Part shown: positions 8,160 through 16,598 of the stretch, piece after piece
How the letters are laid out: each line of letters begins with the position of its first letter
How positions within the stretch are numbered: position 1 is the stretch's first letter
Assembly: GCF_000178835.2 (NCBI RefSeq)
Contig: NC_015275.1
Span: 2,191,001-2,255,000 of the forward strand
Direction of reading: 5' to 3'
DNA: 64,000 nucleotides
Source: Cellulosilyticum lentocellum DSM 5427
GTDB lineage: Bacteria; Bacillota; Clostridia; Lachnospirales; Cellulosilyticaceae
Notes under the pieces: generated by a model
What the model saw: the letters and a program-made list of their open reading frames with translations, nothing else
What the model was told of the DNA's origin: nothing
Database searches by the model: none
Program-made: the position numbers and the translations under genes

Positions 8160-8741
8160 ATGAATAATACGCAGTTACTAGCATTACTATTATTAGTTGT
8201 TTTTTATGGTGCATATTATAAAAAAACTTTATTGCAGAAGAAGAAAGGAATTAAAACCAATCAATTAGGAATAGGAAATAAGAATCAAAGGACCATAAGA
8301 GTAGAAAAAGGATTACGTATAGCCAGTATGATTATTGTACCTATAGAAGTGATTAGTATTTTATATAATCAATCACAGGAACAACTATTTTTCAAGAATT
8401 TAGGTCTTATTTTAATAGGTTTAGGTGTAGTGTTTTTCTGTATGGCAATGTGGCATATGCGTGATAGTTGGCGTGCTGGAATTCCTGCTACAGATCAAAC
8501 AGAACTTGTAACGACTGGTATTTATAAATGGAGTAGAAATCCAGCTTTCCTAGGTTTTGATTTAACCTACATAGGTGTTTTGATAGCATTTTATAATCCG
8601 GTGTTACTAGTAGTTACTATATGGGTAATGGTGATGATGCATCTGCAAATTATAGAAGAAGAAAAATTTCTGAAGTTAGTTTTTAAAGAAGCTTATGAAG
8701 TTTATTGCCAAAGAACAGGAAGATACCTCTGGTTAGTTTAA
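8160..8741 (+). CDS. Isoprenylcysteine carboxyl methyltransferase-like membrane methyltransferase
   Basis: Membrane methyltransferase of the ICMT/PEMT superfamily, 193 residues with about four hydrophobic segments. The SAM-binding C-terminal half shows TTGIYKWSRNPAFLGF (family GiY...RHP.Y.G), then EEEKFLKLVFKEAYEVYCQ and GRYLWLV. Bacterial members methylate small lipids or unknown acceptors; the acceptor here cannot be told. AAAGGAGGGG precedes the ATG at 8160; an upstream in-frame ATG at 8127 lies just after the promoter and lacks a ribosome site. A broken methyltransferase gene follows. Confidence 0.8.
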   Translation: MNNTQLLALLLLVVFYGAYYKKTLLQKKKGIKTNQLGIGNKNQRTIRVEKGLRIASMIIVPIEVISILYNQSQEQLFFKNLGLILIGLGVVFFCMAMWHMRDSWRAGIPATDQTELVTTGIYKWSRNPAFLGFDLTYIGVLIAFYNPVLLVVTIWVMVMMHLQIIEEEKFLKLVFKEAYEVYCQRTGRYLWLV

Positions 8742-8781
8742 CACTAATAAAATAAATCATAACAATAAGGAGAGATGTAAT

Positions 8782-9040
8782 TTGAAATGGTATGATGATA
8801 GCTAAATACAAAAAGGCATCAGAAGTCCATTGCATTGATCAAAATGAGGGGATGTTAAGTTTAGCTAAAAAGAAAAAGCAAAAACAAAATTTATCATCAA
8901 TGCATACCTATTTAGAGGATGCCACACATACTCATTTTTCAAAGGAACTATTCGATTATGTTATCATATCACTTGTTTTGTATGAAATGAATAATACTTT
9001 AGCTGATACATTATTAAAGGAAGCATATACCCTATTATAG
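8782..9040 (+). pseudogene. Remnant of a SAM-dependent methyltransferase gene
   Basis: A TTG at 8782 has a good ribosome site (AAGGAGAG) and opens with LKWYDDS, then stops at 8803. In a different frame, 8792-9040 encodes the middle of a class I methyltransferase: SEVHCIDQNEGMLSLAKKK, the acidic motif after the first strand, and FDYVIISLVLYEM. The glycine-rich SAM motif (D.GCGTG) that should lie between the two pieces is missing, and the C-terminal half is absent. This looks like an internal deletion with frameshift plus a 3' truncation at a palindrome. A functional product is unlikely. Confidence 0.7.
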
Positions 9041-9047
9041 GGTATAT
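9025..9047. terminator. Palindrome at convergent gene ends
   Basis: Perfect inverted repeat with 11-bp arms (9025-9035 and 9037-9047) around one central base. It spans the stop of the methyltransferase remnant and touches the stop of the antiporter gene. Whether it terminates transcription is uncertain, as there is no clear T run. Confidence 0.45.
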
Positions 9048-10387
9048 TAAAATGTAATTGATTTTTGATAAACATAAAAAGGAATACCTATAAACATTAA
9101 AAGGAATATCCACATAGCAGCCTCAGCACCTGAACCATAAATAATATAAATGGCATAAAGGAAGGCAATTAGTGATAAATAGCTGTGGCTTAAAAAACGA
9201 CTTAATTTCATATGATGGTCTTTTTTGATGGTGAGTAATATTTCTGCACAAGCTGTTAACGCATAAGCTGGTATAAAAGATAAAGTAGCTAAATTAACCA
9301 TAAAATCAAAAGCGGCTGTTAAGCTAGATACATAGTTAAGGATTAATATTAAGTTAGTACAGATGCCTGTAATAATAAGTGAGACATATGGCGTTTCATA
9401 TTTAGAGTGTACCTTAGCAAAGAAATGAGGGAAAAGCTGGTCTTCTCCTGCTGCAAAAGAGAGTCTGGCAGTGGTTAATACCCAACCAGAAAGAGCACCA
9501 GTAGCCGAGATAATAATACCTAGTGCGATGAAAGCACCACCCCAAGTTGCTCCAGTAATACGATTAATAATACTTGCTAGTGGTGCGCTAGAGATAGCAA
9601 GTTCTTGCTGTGGCAAGGCACCCATGGCAATAACAGAAATAAAAAGATAAATAATAGCTACAAATAAAGTACCCAAAAAGGTGCTTCTTTTTATATTAAC
9701 CTCAGGGTTTTTAATCTCACCACCTGAAATAGAAGCACTTTCTAATCCTATAAAAGACCATAAAGTAACAGCAATAGCAGCAGGTAAAGACCCCAAGCCT
9801 TGCACATCGGGAGAAGAATAGGTTGATAAATACTTAGTATTAAAGCCCCATAAAGCAATAAGAACAAATACCAAAATGACTCCAAGCTTTAAGATAGTAC
9901 TAATAATACTAATATAGCCAGCTTGTTTAACACCTAAGCAATTGATAACAGTAAAGATCCATAAAATAGCTGATGAAATAATAAAAGAAAGTAAATTGTT
10001 ATCACTAATAGAGGGGAAAAATACGGTTAGGTAACGAATAATGGCCGTAATAATAGCTGCATTTCCGATCCAAGAACCAATCCAGAAAGTCCAAGCGACT
10101 AAAAAAGCCATAAAAGGGCCAAAGGCTTGGTTAGTATAAACAATAGGACCACCGGTACTAGGATAAAGTGCTCCTAGGTTAGCAAAAGATAGCGCAAGAA
10201 GAATAGAGCCAATACCTGTAATAATCCACGCCAAAATGGTTGTCGTTGGATTACCTACAAGCGCTAGTGTTTGAGGTGAAGTGAAAATACCAGACCCTAT
10301 CATATTTCCTACTACAATAGCAGTAGCAGCTCCCAGTCCTAATTCACGTTTTAAAGAAGGTTCTTTTTTTGTTTCATCAGTACGCAT
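9047..10387 (-). CDS. APC-family amino acid/polyamine antiporter (AdiC/PotE-like)
   Basis: Twelve-helix APC transporter of 446 residues, the length of AdiC. Aligned from memory it keeps the substrate-binding loop GNMIGSGIFTSPQ, the tryptophan in LWSFIGLESAS (AdiC W202) and the one in LSGWVLTT (AdiC W293). That supports exchange of a basic amino acid for its amine or another amino acid. No decarboxylase or deiminase gene is adjacent, so the substrate pair stays open. The ATG at 10387 is preferred over 10396 because AAAGGA is 8 nt upstream. The regulator gene of the HxlR type is divergent. Confidence 0.85.
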   Translation of the reverse strand: MRTDETKKEPSLKRELGLGAATAIVVGNMIGSGIFTSPQTLALVGNPTTTILAWIITGIGSILLALSFANLGALYPSTGGPIVYTNQAFGPFMAFLVAWTFWIGSWIGNAAIITAIIRYLTVFFPSISDNNLLSFIISSAILWIFTVINCLGVKQAGYISIISTILKLGVILVFVLIALWGFNTKYLSTYSSPDVQGLGSLPAAIAVTLWSFIGLESASISGGEIKNPEVNIKRSTFLGTLFVAIIYLFISVIAMGALPQQELAISSAPLASIINRITGATWGGAFIALGIIISATGALSGWVLTTARLSFAAGEDQLFPHFFAKVHSKYETPYVSLIITGICTNLILILNYVSSLTAAFDFMVNLATLSFIPAYALTACAEILLTIKKDHHMKLSRFLSHSYLSLIAFLYAIYIIYGSGAEAAMWIFLLMFIGIPFYVYQKSITF

Positions 10388-10617
10388 AAAAATCATCCTT
10401 TTATCTGATATGTCTTTATTATATAGAGTGAGGTAAAAACTACAAAAACATACTCATAAGAAAATAAATCAATAATAAATAATTTACTGAAAAATTCAAT
10501 AATATATGTTAAAAAATTTGGATTATTATAAGATTATGGTATAATAAGGTAAAATAGTTTATAAAGAGAATTGGAGTAGGAGGAAGAAGATAAGATTTGA
10601 GGGAAGGATGATGCGAG

Positions 10618-11025
10618 ATGACGTTAAATCTAAGGGAAGATTTAAAGAGTAAATTCAGAAAAGGGGAATTTAATTGTGAAAAGGAACTTACTTTGTCTAT
10701 TATTAGTGGTAAGTGGAAGGTTGTTATTATTTATCATTTAGGCCATGAAGGAGCTTATCGTTATGGGGCATTAAAGCGCTTGTTCTTGGGGAATATTAGC
10801 AATCAGATTTTAGCTAAGCAATTGCGAGAATTAGAACAGGACGGTATTGTGGAACGAACAGTTTACCCTGAAATACCACCACGGGTAGAATATAATTTAA
10901 CTACGAGGGGATATACTCTAGTTCCTATTATTGATTCACTTTATGAATGGGGTAAAACTAATATGGATTATTACATAGAAAGATTATTAATTGATCAGGA
11001 ACAAGAAGAGGAATTGGATGAATAA
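10618..11025 (+). CDS. HxlR-family winged-helix regulator
   Basis: One-component DNA-binding protein of 135 residues. The HxlR signature is visible: NCEKELTLSIISGKWKVVIIYHL, here given as two parts around C20, then LGNISNQILAKQLRELEQDGIV and the wing with RVEYNLTTRG. The cysteine just before the first helix is the residue used for redox or electrophile sensing in HypR/HxlR proteins, so a thiol switch is plausible. GGAAGG precedes the ATG. It is divergent from the AdiC-like gene and convergent with the aldehyde dehydrogenase gene, its likely targets by position. Confidence 0.9.
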   Translation: MTLNLREDLKSKFRKGEFNCEKELTLSIISGKWKVVIIYHLGHEGAYRYGALKRLFLGNISNQILAKQLRELEQDGIVERTVYPEIPPRVEYNLTTRGYTLVPIIDSLYEWGKTNMDYYIERLLIDQEQEEELDE

Positions 11026-11043
11026 AGTCCAATTCCTCTTCTT
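11003..11043. terminator. Hairpin terminator covering the end of the HxlR gene
   Basis: A perfect 16-bp stem, 11003-11018 with 11028-11043. The left arm is coding sequence and the stop codon lies in the loop. It sits between convergent genes. The T run is short. Confidence 0.7.
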
Positions 11044-11066
11044 AGTTTTGCTAAATGAATATATTT

Positions 11067-12506
11067 TTAAAGGATATTTTTTAAAACAATAGTCTTGATT
11101 TGTGTCATTTCTTCTAAAGTACAAGCGATTCCTTCATTACCGATACCGCTCATTTTATAGCCTCCAAAAGGCATTTCGCAAGATCTAAAGAAGCTACATC
11201 CATTAATAACTACGCCACCTGCCTGAAGTTGGCTAGCTACCTTTAAAGCAAGTTGCATATCTTGAGTAAATACATTACTAGATAAACCAAAACTAGATTG
11301 GTTGGCAATAGCAATAGCTTCTTCAGGTGTATTAAAGCCTATAATAGGAATAACAGGTCCGAAGATTTCTAAGTCCTTTGCAACCTCCATATTGGCTGTT
11401 ACATTTGTTAGTACAGTAGGAGGATAAAAGGCGCCTGAACGTTCACCACCATAAAGAAGGCTGGCACCTTCATAAATAGTAAGATTAACTTGAGTTTCTA
11501 CATTTTTAGCAGCTTCCTCACTAATTAAACAACCTACATTTGTTTCAGGGTCAGCAGGATCACCAACCTTGAGGGTTTTAAGACGTGCTATGAGTTTGTC
11601 TGTATACTCTTGTTTGCGACTTTCGTGAATTAAAAAACGTTTACTAGCACAGCATACCTGACCGGTATTATAGGTTCTACCAAAAATAGTTTCTTCTACG
11701 GCTAAGTCTACATTGCCATCTTCTAAGAGGATAAAAGCGTCATTGCCACCTAGTTCTAATGCAACTGGTGTAAGGTTTTTAGCAGCGGTCCCAGCAGTTT
11801 CAATACCTACCTTTGTGCTACCTGTTAAGCTAATGAGATGAATACCTGGATTTTTAACAAGCCATCTAGGCACATCGGCTGGGTCACCTGTTAATACTTG
11901 AATGGCACCATCTGGTACCCCTGCTGCTACAAGAAGTTCACAAAGTTTCATAAGTGTAAGAGGGTTGTGAGTAGAAGGCTTAACAATGGCAGCATTACCT
12001 GCAATAAGCGCAGGCGCAATCTTTTGTCCAAATAAATCTACAGGGAAGTTAAATGGAATGATACAAGCAACGGTTCCTACAGGTTCTCTAGTAATAATTT
12101 GAAGTGTATGCTCTGTTCCAGGTTCTATACCTGCTGGAATCGTTGTGTCATAAAGGTGTTTCGCTTTTTCAATGAAGCCACCAAATAGGGAAGGAATATT
12201 CCCAATTTCAGCAATAGCTTCTGTAATAGGTTTGCCTGTTTCTTGTGAAAGAAGAGAAGCAAGACTATATTTCATTTCAGGCTCTTGAGTCAGATTAATA
12301 AATTTGGAAAGAATAGTGCCTCTCTTATAAAGCGGATAAGAGGCCCAAATCTTTTGACCTTTTGCAGCACACGCTACAGCTAGTTCTACATCATTTTCTG
12401 TAGCTGCAGGGATGGTGCTAACCAGCTTCCCATTAGCAGGATTAATAACATTTAAGGTTGCTCTATTAGAAGCATCTACTTGTTTACCATCTATGATCAT
12501 TTTCAT
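11067..12506 (-). CDS. NAD(P)-dependent aldehyde dehydrogenase
   Basis: Soluble aldehyde dehydrogenase of 479 residues that oxidises an aldehyde to the acid. Family residues seen: PFNFPVD with N153, the cofactor loop SLTGSTKVG, LELGGND with the general-base glutamate E251, and the active-site TGQVCCASKR with C285. The end EMPFGGYKMSGIGNEG is the usual oligomerisation and anchor block. Nearest in style to succinate-semialdehyde and related broad-range dehydrogenases; the substrate is not certain. GGAGAG precedes the ATG. It follows the FIST gene by 37 bp on the same strand, so they probably form one unit. Confidence 0.9.
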   Translation of the reverse strand: MKMIIDGKQVDASNRATLNVINPANGKLVSTIPAATENDVELAVACAAKGQKIWASYPLYKRGTILSKFINLTQEPEMKYSLASLLSQETGKPITEAIAEIGNIPSLFGGFIEKAKHLYDTTIPAGIEPGTEHTLQIITREPVGTVACIIPFNFPVDLFGQKIAPALIAGNAAIVKPSTHNPLTLMKLCELLVAAGVPDGAIQVLTGDPADVPRWLVKNPGIHLISLTGSTKVGIETAGTAAKNLTPVALELGGNDAFILLEDGNVDLAVEETIFGRTYNTGQVCCASKRFLIHESRKQEYTDKLIARLKTLKVGDPADPETNVGCLISEEAAKNVETQVNLTIYEGASLLYGGERSGAFYPPTVLTNVTANMEVAKDLEIFGPVIPIIGFNTPEEAIAIANQSSFGLSSNVFTQDMQLALKVASQLQAGGVVINGCSFFRSCEMPFGGYKMSGIGNEGIACTLEEMTQIKTIVLKNIL

Positions 12507-12543
12507 CTATAATCACTCTCCTTATGAATAAAGTGGATATCTA

Positions 12544-13710
12544 TTATTTCTCAAAGGCACTAAAGGATAGCATTAAACCACCACAGGTGTTATTACCATC
12601 ATCTTCAAAGCCATATTCACCGAATGTAAAGACGCCAAGAAAAGGAACATCACCAGCAGCTTTTTTGAGATTTTCTGCCACTTCATCAATACGGTCGCCT
12701 ATACCAGCACGGCGGCCACCACAATGTACAATATGATAAGCGCCAATTTCTTTATCAAGTTTTGATTTCAGTTTTTCTAAGGTTGTATAGGGTGAATCAA
12801 TGAGATCATCTACTGTGGCTTCCATCATGATAACAGCTGTATTTTCAGCTACGTTATTGCCAATGGACATGGAATAATCTGGATTACCACTCATAGGATG
12901 TCTAATAGCTACTAAATCACCTAAACGGTCTTTAACACCTAGTGGTGCAGTGATAGTTGCTGCTAGTAAGTTGGCGCCTAATAAACTATCAGCCTCAGTA
13001 CCTGTCCAATCTGCATAAACTTTGACAGCAGGCTTACCGTCTATTTCAATTAAACCACGTTTGCCATCGACTTTAGTAATAACTCCTACATGATTACTTT
13101 CTTTATAAGCACCTGTAAATTCATTGGCGAAAGCTTTATCTGTATAAAAGAAAGCAACTGCCACACCATCAGCAAAAGCACCTTCGTGAGTAAAAAGTGA
13201 CCACTCTCCAGAAATGCTATTATCAGCGGCACTACCACCAAAGAAAGGTACACGACCAATAATATCTTGGATTCCTTTTAGATAGCTTTCTTCTTCCCCA
13301 GGAGAAGCAACCATATAAAAGTATTTAGGGGCATCAGAGCGGTTCGCATGCTTAAGTGCTTTTTTTGCAACTTCACGGCCAATCAGGCGGGCATCACCTG
13401 TCTTAGGTAAACCTGCAATACCGACACTGAGAGCATCATCTGCTAAAGCCATCATTCCTATAAAGCCATCATCCCCACTTATGTAGCCGTCTGGTGTAAG
13501 GACACCAGTAAAAGAAGTACAGCCAATAATAGGAACATCGGGTAGTAAGTCAGAAGTTGCTTTTAGAAGTTCTTGCTGGTCATAAACAACGCTGCTGTAC
13601 ATAAACACGAGTTTGGGATTAGTGAGTCCTTCGGAAGCCATAAGTAAAGCTTCTTTGCTTGAAGTGTAGGCGTTTGAGTTTGTAGAATAACCGACTTTTG
13701 ATTTAAGCAT
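12544..13710 (-). CDS. FIST-domain sensor-like protein
   Basis: Cytosolic protein of 388 residues made of a FIST N and a FIST C domain without output module. Seen: the N-terminal strand-loop LVFMYSSVVYDQQELL, PIIGCTSFTGV (typical FIST N), PFFGGSAADN in the centre, and the C-terminal HCGGRRAGIGDR and PFLGVFTFGEYG. FIST domains are thought to bind small ligands such as amino acids in signalling proteins. The ATG at 13710 has GAGGGGG upstream; twelve extra in-frame codons further up have no ribosome site. It lies directly ahead of the aldehyde dehydrogenase gene, which hints that it senses or handles a related metabolite. Confidence 0.85.
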   Translation of the reverse strand: MLKSKVGYSTNSNAYTSSKEALLMASEGLTNPKLVFMYSSVVYDQQELLKATSDLLPDVPIIGCTSFTGVLTPDGYISGDDGFIGMMALADDALSVGIAGLPKTGDARLIGREVAKKALKHANRSDAPKYFYMVASPGEEESYLKGIQDIIGRVPFFGGSAADNSISGEWSLFTHEGAFADGVAVAFFYTDKAFANEFTGAYKESNHVGVITKVDGKRGLIEIDGKPAVKVYADWTGTEADSLLGANLLAATITAPLGVKDRLGDLVAIRHPMSGNPDYSMSIGNNVAENTAVIMMEATVDDLIDSPYTTLEKLKSKLDKEIGAYHIVHCGGRRAGIGDRIDEVAENLKKAAGDVPFLGVFTFGEYGFEDDGNNTCGGLMLSFSAFEK

Positions 13711-13895
13711 AATAAATACCCCCTCTTTTTTACTAACCAATAGCAATTGATAAAACTGACTATTAATTAGTTATTTATATTTATAATTTTATGATAATTG
13801 TATAGTGAAAAAATGTAAAGTACGCATTTGATTGTGATATAGTCACATAAATGTGACTAATGGATAAATAGAGTATAAGAAATATAATTTTTTGG

Positions 13896-13924
13896 TTGAA
13901 ATAGGGACAATAGCATAGTATAAT
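13896..13924 (+). promoter_or_regulatory. Promoter of the fluoride-riboswitch transcript
   Basis: TTGAAA at 13896-13901, 17-nt spacer, TATAAT at 13919-13924. Transcription would start near 13931, about ten bases before the riboswitch. Confidence 0.75.
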
Positions 13925-13940
13925 AAATACAAATAAATAA

Positions 13941-14001
13941 GGGGAATGAAGTACTCCCTAAGTTTGATACTTAAACCGCTTATAAAGCTGATGACTTCTG
14001 T
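13941..14001 (+). ncRNA. Fluoride riboswitch (crcB motif)
   Basis: The element follows the crcB fold seen in the Thermotoga petrophila aptamer. P1 pairs 13942-13945 with 13955-13958. The P1 loop AUGAAGUA contains GAAGU (13948-13952), which forms the pseudoknot with ACUUC (13994-13998). P3 is GCUU 13978-13981 with AAGC 13985-13988, followed by the conserved CUGAUG. An optional hairpin, 13959-13963 with 13969-13973, lies in the linker ahead of the conserved AAACCGC. Fluoride binding should stabilise the aptamer and stop the following terminator from forming, switching the antiporter gene on. Confidence 0.9.
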
Positions 14002-14035
14002 GAAACATATAATCACAGGAGAATCAGCTTTTTTT
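13984..14035 (+). terminator. Riboswitch-controlled terminator (expression platform)
   Basis: Outer stem 13984-13992 with 14023-14031, inner stem 13998-14003 with 14013-14018, then seven T residues at 14029-14035. The left arm reuses the 3' half of the aptamer (P3 and pseudoknot strand), so aptamer and terminator exclude each other. Confidence 0.88.
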
Positions 14036-14060
14036 GCATGTAGAATTGGAGGAGAAGTAA

Positions 14061-15239
14061 ATGCTTACAAGTTTAGCACTTATTTTTTTAATGGGCTTAT
14101 TACTAGGTTCTATTTTCAACAAGCTAAAATTACCCAATCTATTGGGGATGATTATAACAGGGATGATTTTAGGCCCTTATGCAATAGGTGCATTAGATGC
14201 ATCTATTTTAAGAATTTCCCCGGATTTAAGACAATTAGCATTGGTTATTATTTTAACAAGGGCAGGACTGTCTTTAGAGCTAGAAGATTTGAAAAAAGTA
14301 GGAAGACCTGCTGTTTTAATGTGCTTTATACCGGCTTGTTTTGAAATAATGGGTGTTATTCTTTTGGCACCTCAATTACTGGGAATTAGTATATTAGAAG
14401 CAGCTATTATGGGAACTGTTATTGCCGCAGTCTCACCAGCTGTTATTGTACCTCGAATGCTACACTTGATGGAAGAAGGTTATGGCGTAAAAAAGAGTGT
14501 ACCGCAGCTAATTTTAGCAGGTGCTTCAGTAGATGATGTATTTGTCATTGTGCTATTTACAGCATTTACAGCTCTAGCTTCGGGAGGAGAAGTTTCAATA
14601 GGAAGCTTTGTGCAGATACCTATTGCTATTGTTGTAGGAATAGCAATAGGTATAGGTGTGGGTATCCTTTTAGTAATTTTTTTCAAAAAGTGGCATTTGA
14701 GAGATTCAATGAAAATACTGATTATCTTGAGTATTTCATTTTTGCTAATAGAGATGGAACATCGTTTAGTAGATATTGTGCCGATGTCAGGCTTATTAGC
14801 AATTATGACTTTAGGTATTATATTGAATCGGCAATATGGTGCTTTAGCCAAACGTTTAGCTATCAAATATAATAAACTCTGGGTAGCAGCAGAGGTCATT
14901 TTATTTGTACTAGTAGGTGCTACAGTAGACTTAAACTACGCTATAAAGGCAGGAATTGTAGCCGTTATGGTGGTACTCGGGGCTTTAATTATTCGTATGT
15001 TGGGTGTTTTTATAAGTTTATTAGGAACAACGCTTACGGCAAATGAAAAGTTATTTTGCATGTTAGCTTATACCCCAAAAGCAACTGTACAAGCTGCTAT
15101 AGGAGGGATTCCTTTAACAATGGGGCTACCATGTGGAGAGTTGGTTTTAACAGTAGCCGTGTTAGCTATACTTATAACAGCACCTTTTGGTGCTATAGGA
15201 GTAGATAATACTTATAGAAAACTACTGGAGAAATTGTAA
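14061..15239 (+). CDS. Cation:proton antiporter (CPA family) under fluoride control
   Basis: Polytopic antiporter of 392 residues with around 11-12 membrane helices. The N-terminal half has LPNLLGMIITGMILGPYA; the core has AAVSPAVIVPRML and an ASVDDVF acidic pair, the ion-binding type of site in CPA antiporters. There is no C-terminal TrkA domain. It lies 25 nt behind the terminator of a fluoride riboswitch; Na+/H+ antiporter genes are among the known members of that regulon besides CrcB and CLC-F. So a role in fluoride tolerance or in the pH stress that accompanies it is likely. GGAGGAG precedes the ATG. Confidence 0.9.
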   Translation: MLTSLALIFLMGLLLGSIFNKLKLPNLLGMIITGMILGPYAIGALDASILRISPDLRQLALVIILTRAGLSLELEDLKKVGRPAVLMCFIPACFEIMGVILLAPQLLGISILEAAIMGTVIAAVSPAVIVPRMLHLMEEGYGVKKSVPQLILAGASVDDVFVIVLFTAFTALASGGEVSIGSFVQIPIAIVVGIAIGIGVGILLVIFFKKWHLRDSMKILIILSISFLLIEMEHRLVDIVPMSGLLAIMTLGIILNRQYGALAKRLAIKYNKLWVAAEVILFVLVGATVDLNYAIKAGIVAVMVVLGALIIRMLGVFISLLGTTLTANEKLFCMLAYTPKATVQAAIGGIPLTMGLPCGELVLTVAVLAILITAPFGAIGVDNTYRKLLEKL

Positions 15240-15264
15240 AACATGAAGAAAATAGAGGGCTATA

Positions 15265-16155
15265 TTATGGTCCTAATTGTTCTCTAACCATTTCCATCAG
15301 TTTTAGAGTTGCAGGGGAAATAAATTTACTTTTATTATAAATTAAATTATAAGGATAAACCCATTGCATATCTTTAACTTTTAATTGCGTGAGTAGCCCA
15401 CGTTCAAGTTCTATGGCAACAGCTGAATAAGGAATAAAAGCAAGGCCTAAATCAGCAGCAACCGCTTGTTTAATGGCATCAATACTACCTAGAGTCATAG
15501 CAATATTTTCCTCTAATTGAAGCTGGTTAATTGCTTTTTTATAAGCAAGATAAAGTTGGGAGTTATTATGATGCACAATAAAAGTGATAGCCTCTAAATC
15601 CTCTGGCAATAATTCGTGAGGGCGAACATAAGCGCTATTAGGAGATGCTACAAGGACTAAAGGGTCTTCTTTTAAAGGAATAACTTGTGTTTGGGTGGTA
15701 TAAGCAACATCACCACCATTAATAGCAAAGTCTAAAACATCATTGTAAATAAGATTGGCGATTTCATAAGTATTACCAATGTGAAGTTCAATATTGACTT
15801 GAGGATAAAGCTGCTTAAAAGAGCCGATAATGCGAGGGAGAAGATAGCTACCTGCAGTATTACTTCCCCCAATAGTGATTTGACCACTAATTGTGAGTTT
15901 ACGATCAGTAAGTTGATTAGAGGCTTCTTGAACAAGCTGAAAGATTTGTTTTGTATAATTAAAAAGAATTTCTCCATTTTCATTTAAAATAAGACGAGTC
16001 CCTATTTTGTTAAATAGCTTAAGTCCTAAGCCATCCTCTAATTTTTTTATTTGAATGGATAAAGCGGGTTGGCTAATATGCATTTGTTCACTTGCTTTAG
16101 TCATGCTTCCTAAAGAAGCTACTGTATTAAAGAGTTTAAGGTAGTGTAAGTCCAT
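15265..16155 (-). CDS. LysR-family transcriptional regulator
   Basis: Standard LysR protein of 296 residues: an N-terminal winged helix (FNTVASLGSMTKASEQMHISQPALS, residues 9-33, in two parts) and a periplasmic-binding-like effector domain from about residue 90. It reads away from the OadB-type operon across a 152-bp AT-rich gap, the classical arrangement for a LysR activator of its divergent neighbour. That makes a carboxylate or its decarboxylation product the likely effector (inference). The gap contains no T-N11-A box that I can single out. Confidence 0.92.
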   Translation of the reverse strand: MDLHYLKLFNTVASLGSMTKASEQMHISQPALSIQIKKLEDGLGLKLFNKIGTRLILNENGEILFNYTKQIFQLVQEASNQLTDRKLTISGQITIGGSNTAGSYLLPRIIGSFKQLYPQVNIELHIGNTYEIANLIYNDVLDFAINGGDVAYTTQTQVIPLKEDPLVLVASPNSAYVRPHELLPEDLEAITFIVHHNNSQLYLAYKKAINQLQLEENIAMTLGSIDAIKQAVAADLGLAFIPYSAVAIELERGLLTQLKVKDMQWVYPYNLIYNKSKFISPATLKLMEMVREQLGP

Positions 16156-16307
16156 AGCTAATCCTTTCTTTAAAGACTTTAACAGATTGTTAATATATAA
16201 ATTATTTATATTTAAGTTAAATTATATATATTAGAAAAATAAATTAAAGGTAATATAATAAATCTATACGAAATATATACACAGTAATAAGTAGAGGAGT
16301 GAGAGAA

Positions 16308-16406
16308 ATGAATCTATCATTAGTGCAAATTGCGAGTGGTGTTGTGGTAGGGATTATCGTACTAGCTATTTATACGATGAACATTAAGAAAGAACTCAGT
16401 GAATAA
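16308..16406 (+). CDS. 32-residue single-helix microprotein ahead of the OadB-type gene
   Basis: A short gene with AGAGGAG 9 nt before its ATG. The product starts MNLSLVQIASG, has one hydrophobic helix (about residues 9-23) and ends in the charged tail NIKKELSE. No family can be assigned. It is the first gene of a run with a 43-residue protein, the OadB-type pump subunit and a 37-residue protein. By size, topology and place it may be a stripped-down accessory subunit of the pump, comparable in position to OadG, but no sequence motif proves this. Confidence 0.6.
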   Translation: MNLSLVQIASGVVVGIIVLAIYTMNIKKELSE

Positions 16407-16440
16407 TGAAAGCGGTAATTCTTAAAGGAGGATGTTGTAT

Positions 16441-16572
16441 ATGTTTGAAAGTGTTGTTGTGCCTATGGGGATTTATGCATTAGGATTTGTTATTTCATTA
16501 GGTATTGCCATTTTGATCAATGGATTGTTAAAAATTACACAATTGGTAAGCGTAGAAGAGGAGAAACACTAA
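16441..16572 (+). CDS. 43-residue single-helix microprotein ahead of the OadB-type gene (OadG-like position)
   Basis: AAAGGAGG is well placed before the ATG. The product has one hydrophobic helix (about residues 9-31, starting at IYALGFVISLG) and a short charged tail SVEEEKH. OadG/gamma subunits of Na+-pumping decarboxylases have one N-terminal helix and a longer soluble tail; this one lacks almost all of the tail. It lies 34 bp after the first microprotein gene and 26 bp before the OadB-type gene, clearly one transcript. Confidence 0.65.
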   Translation: MFESVVVPMGIYALGFVISLGIAILINGLLKITQLVSVEEEKH

Positions 16573-16598
16573 ACAAACTAAAGAAAGGTTGACAAAAT

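Noticed and set aside
13946-14344. Plus-strand reading frame of 132 codons crossing the fluoride riboswitch
   Set aside because: It runs through the aptamer and terminator and then overlaps the antiporter gene out of frame; it has no ribosome site.
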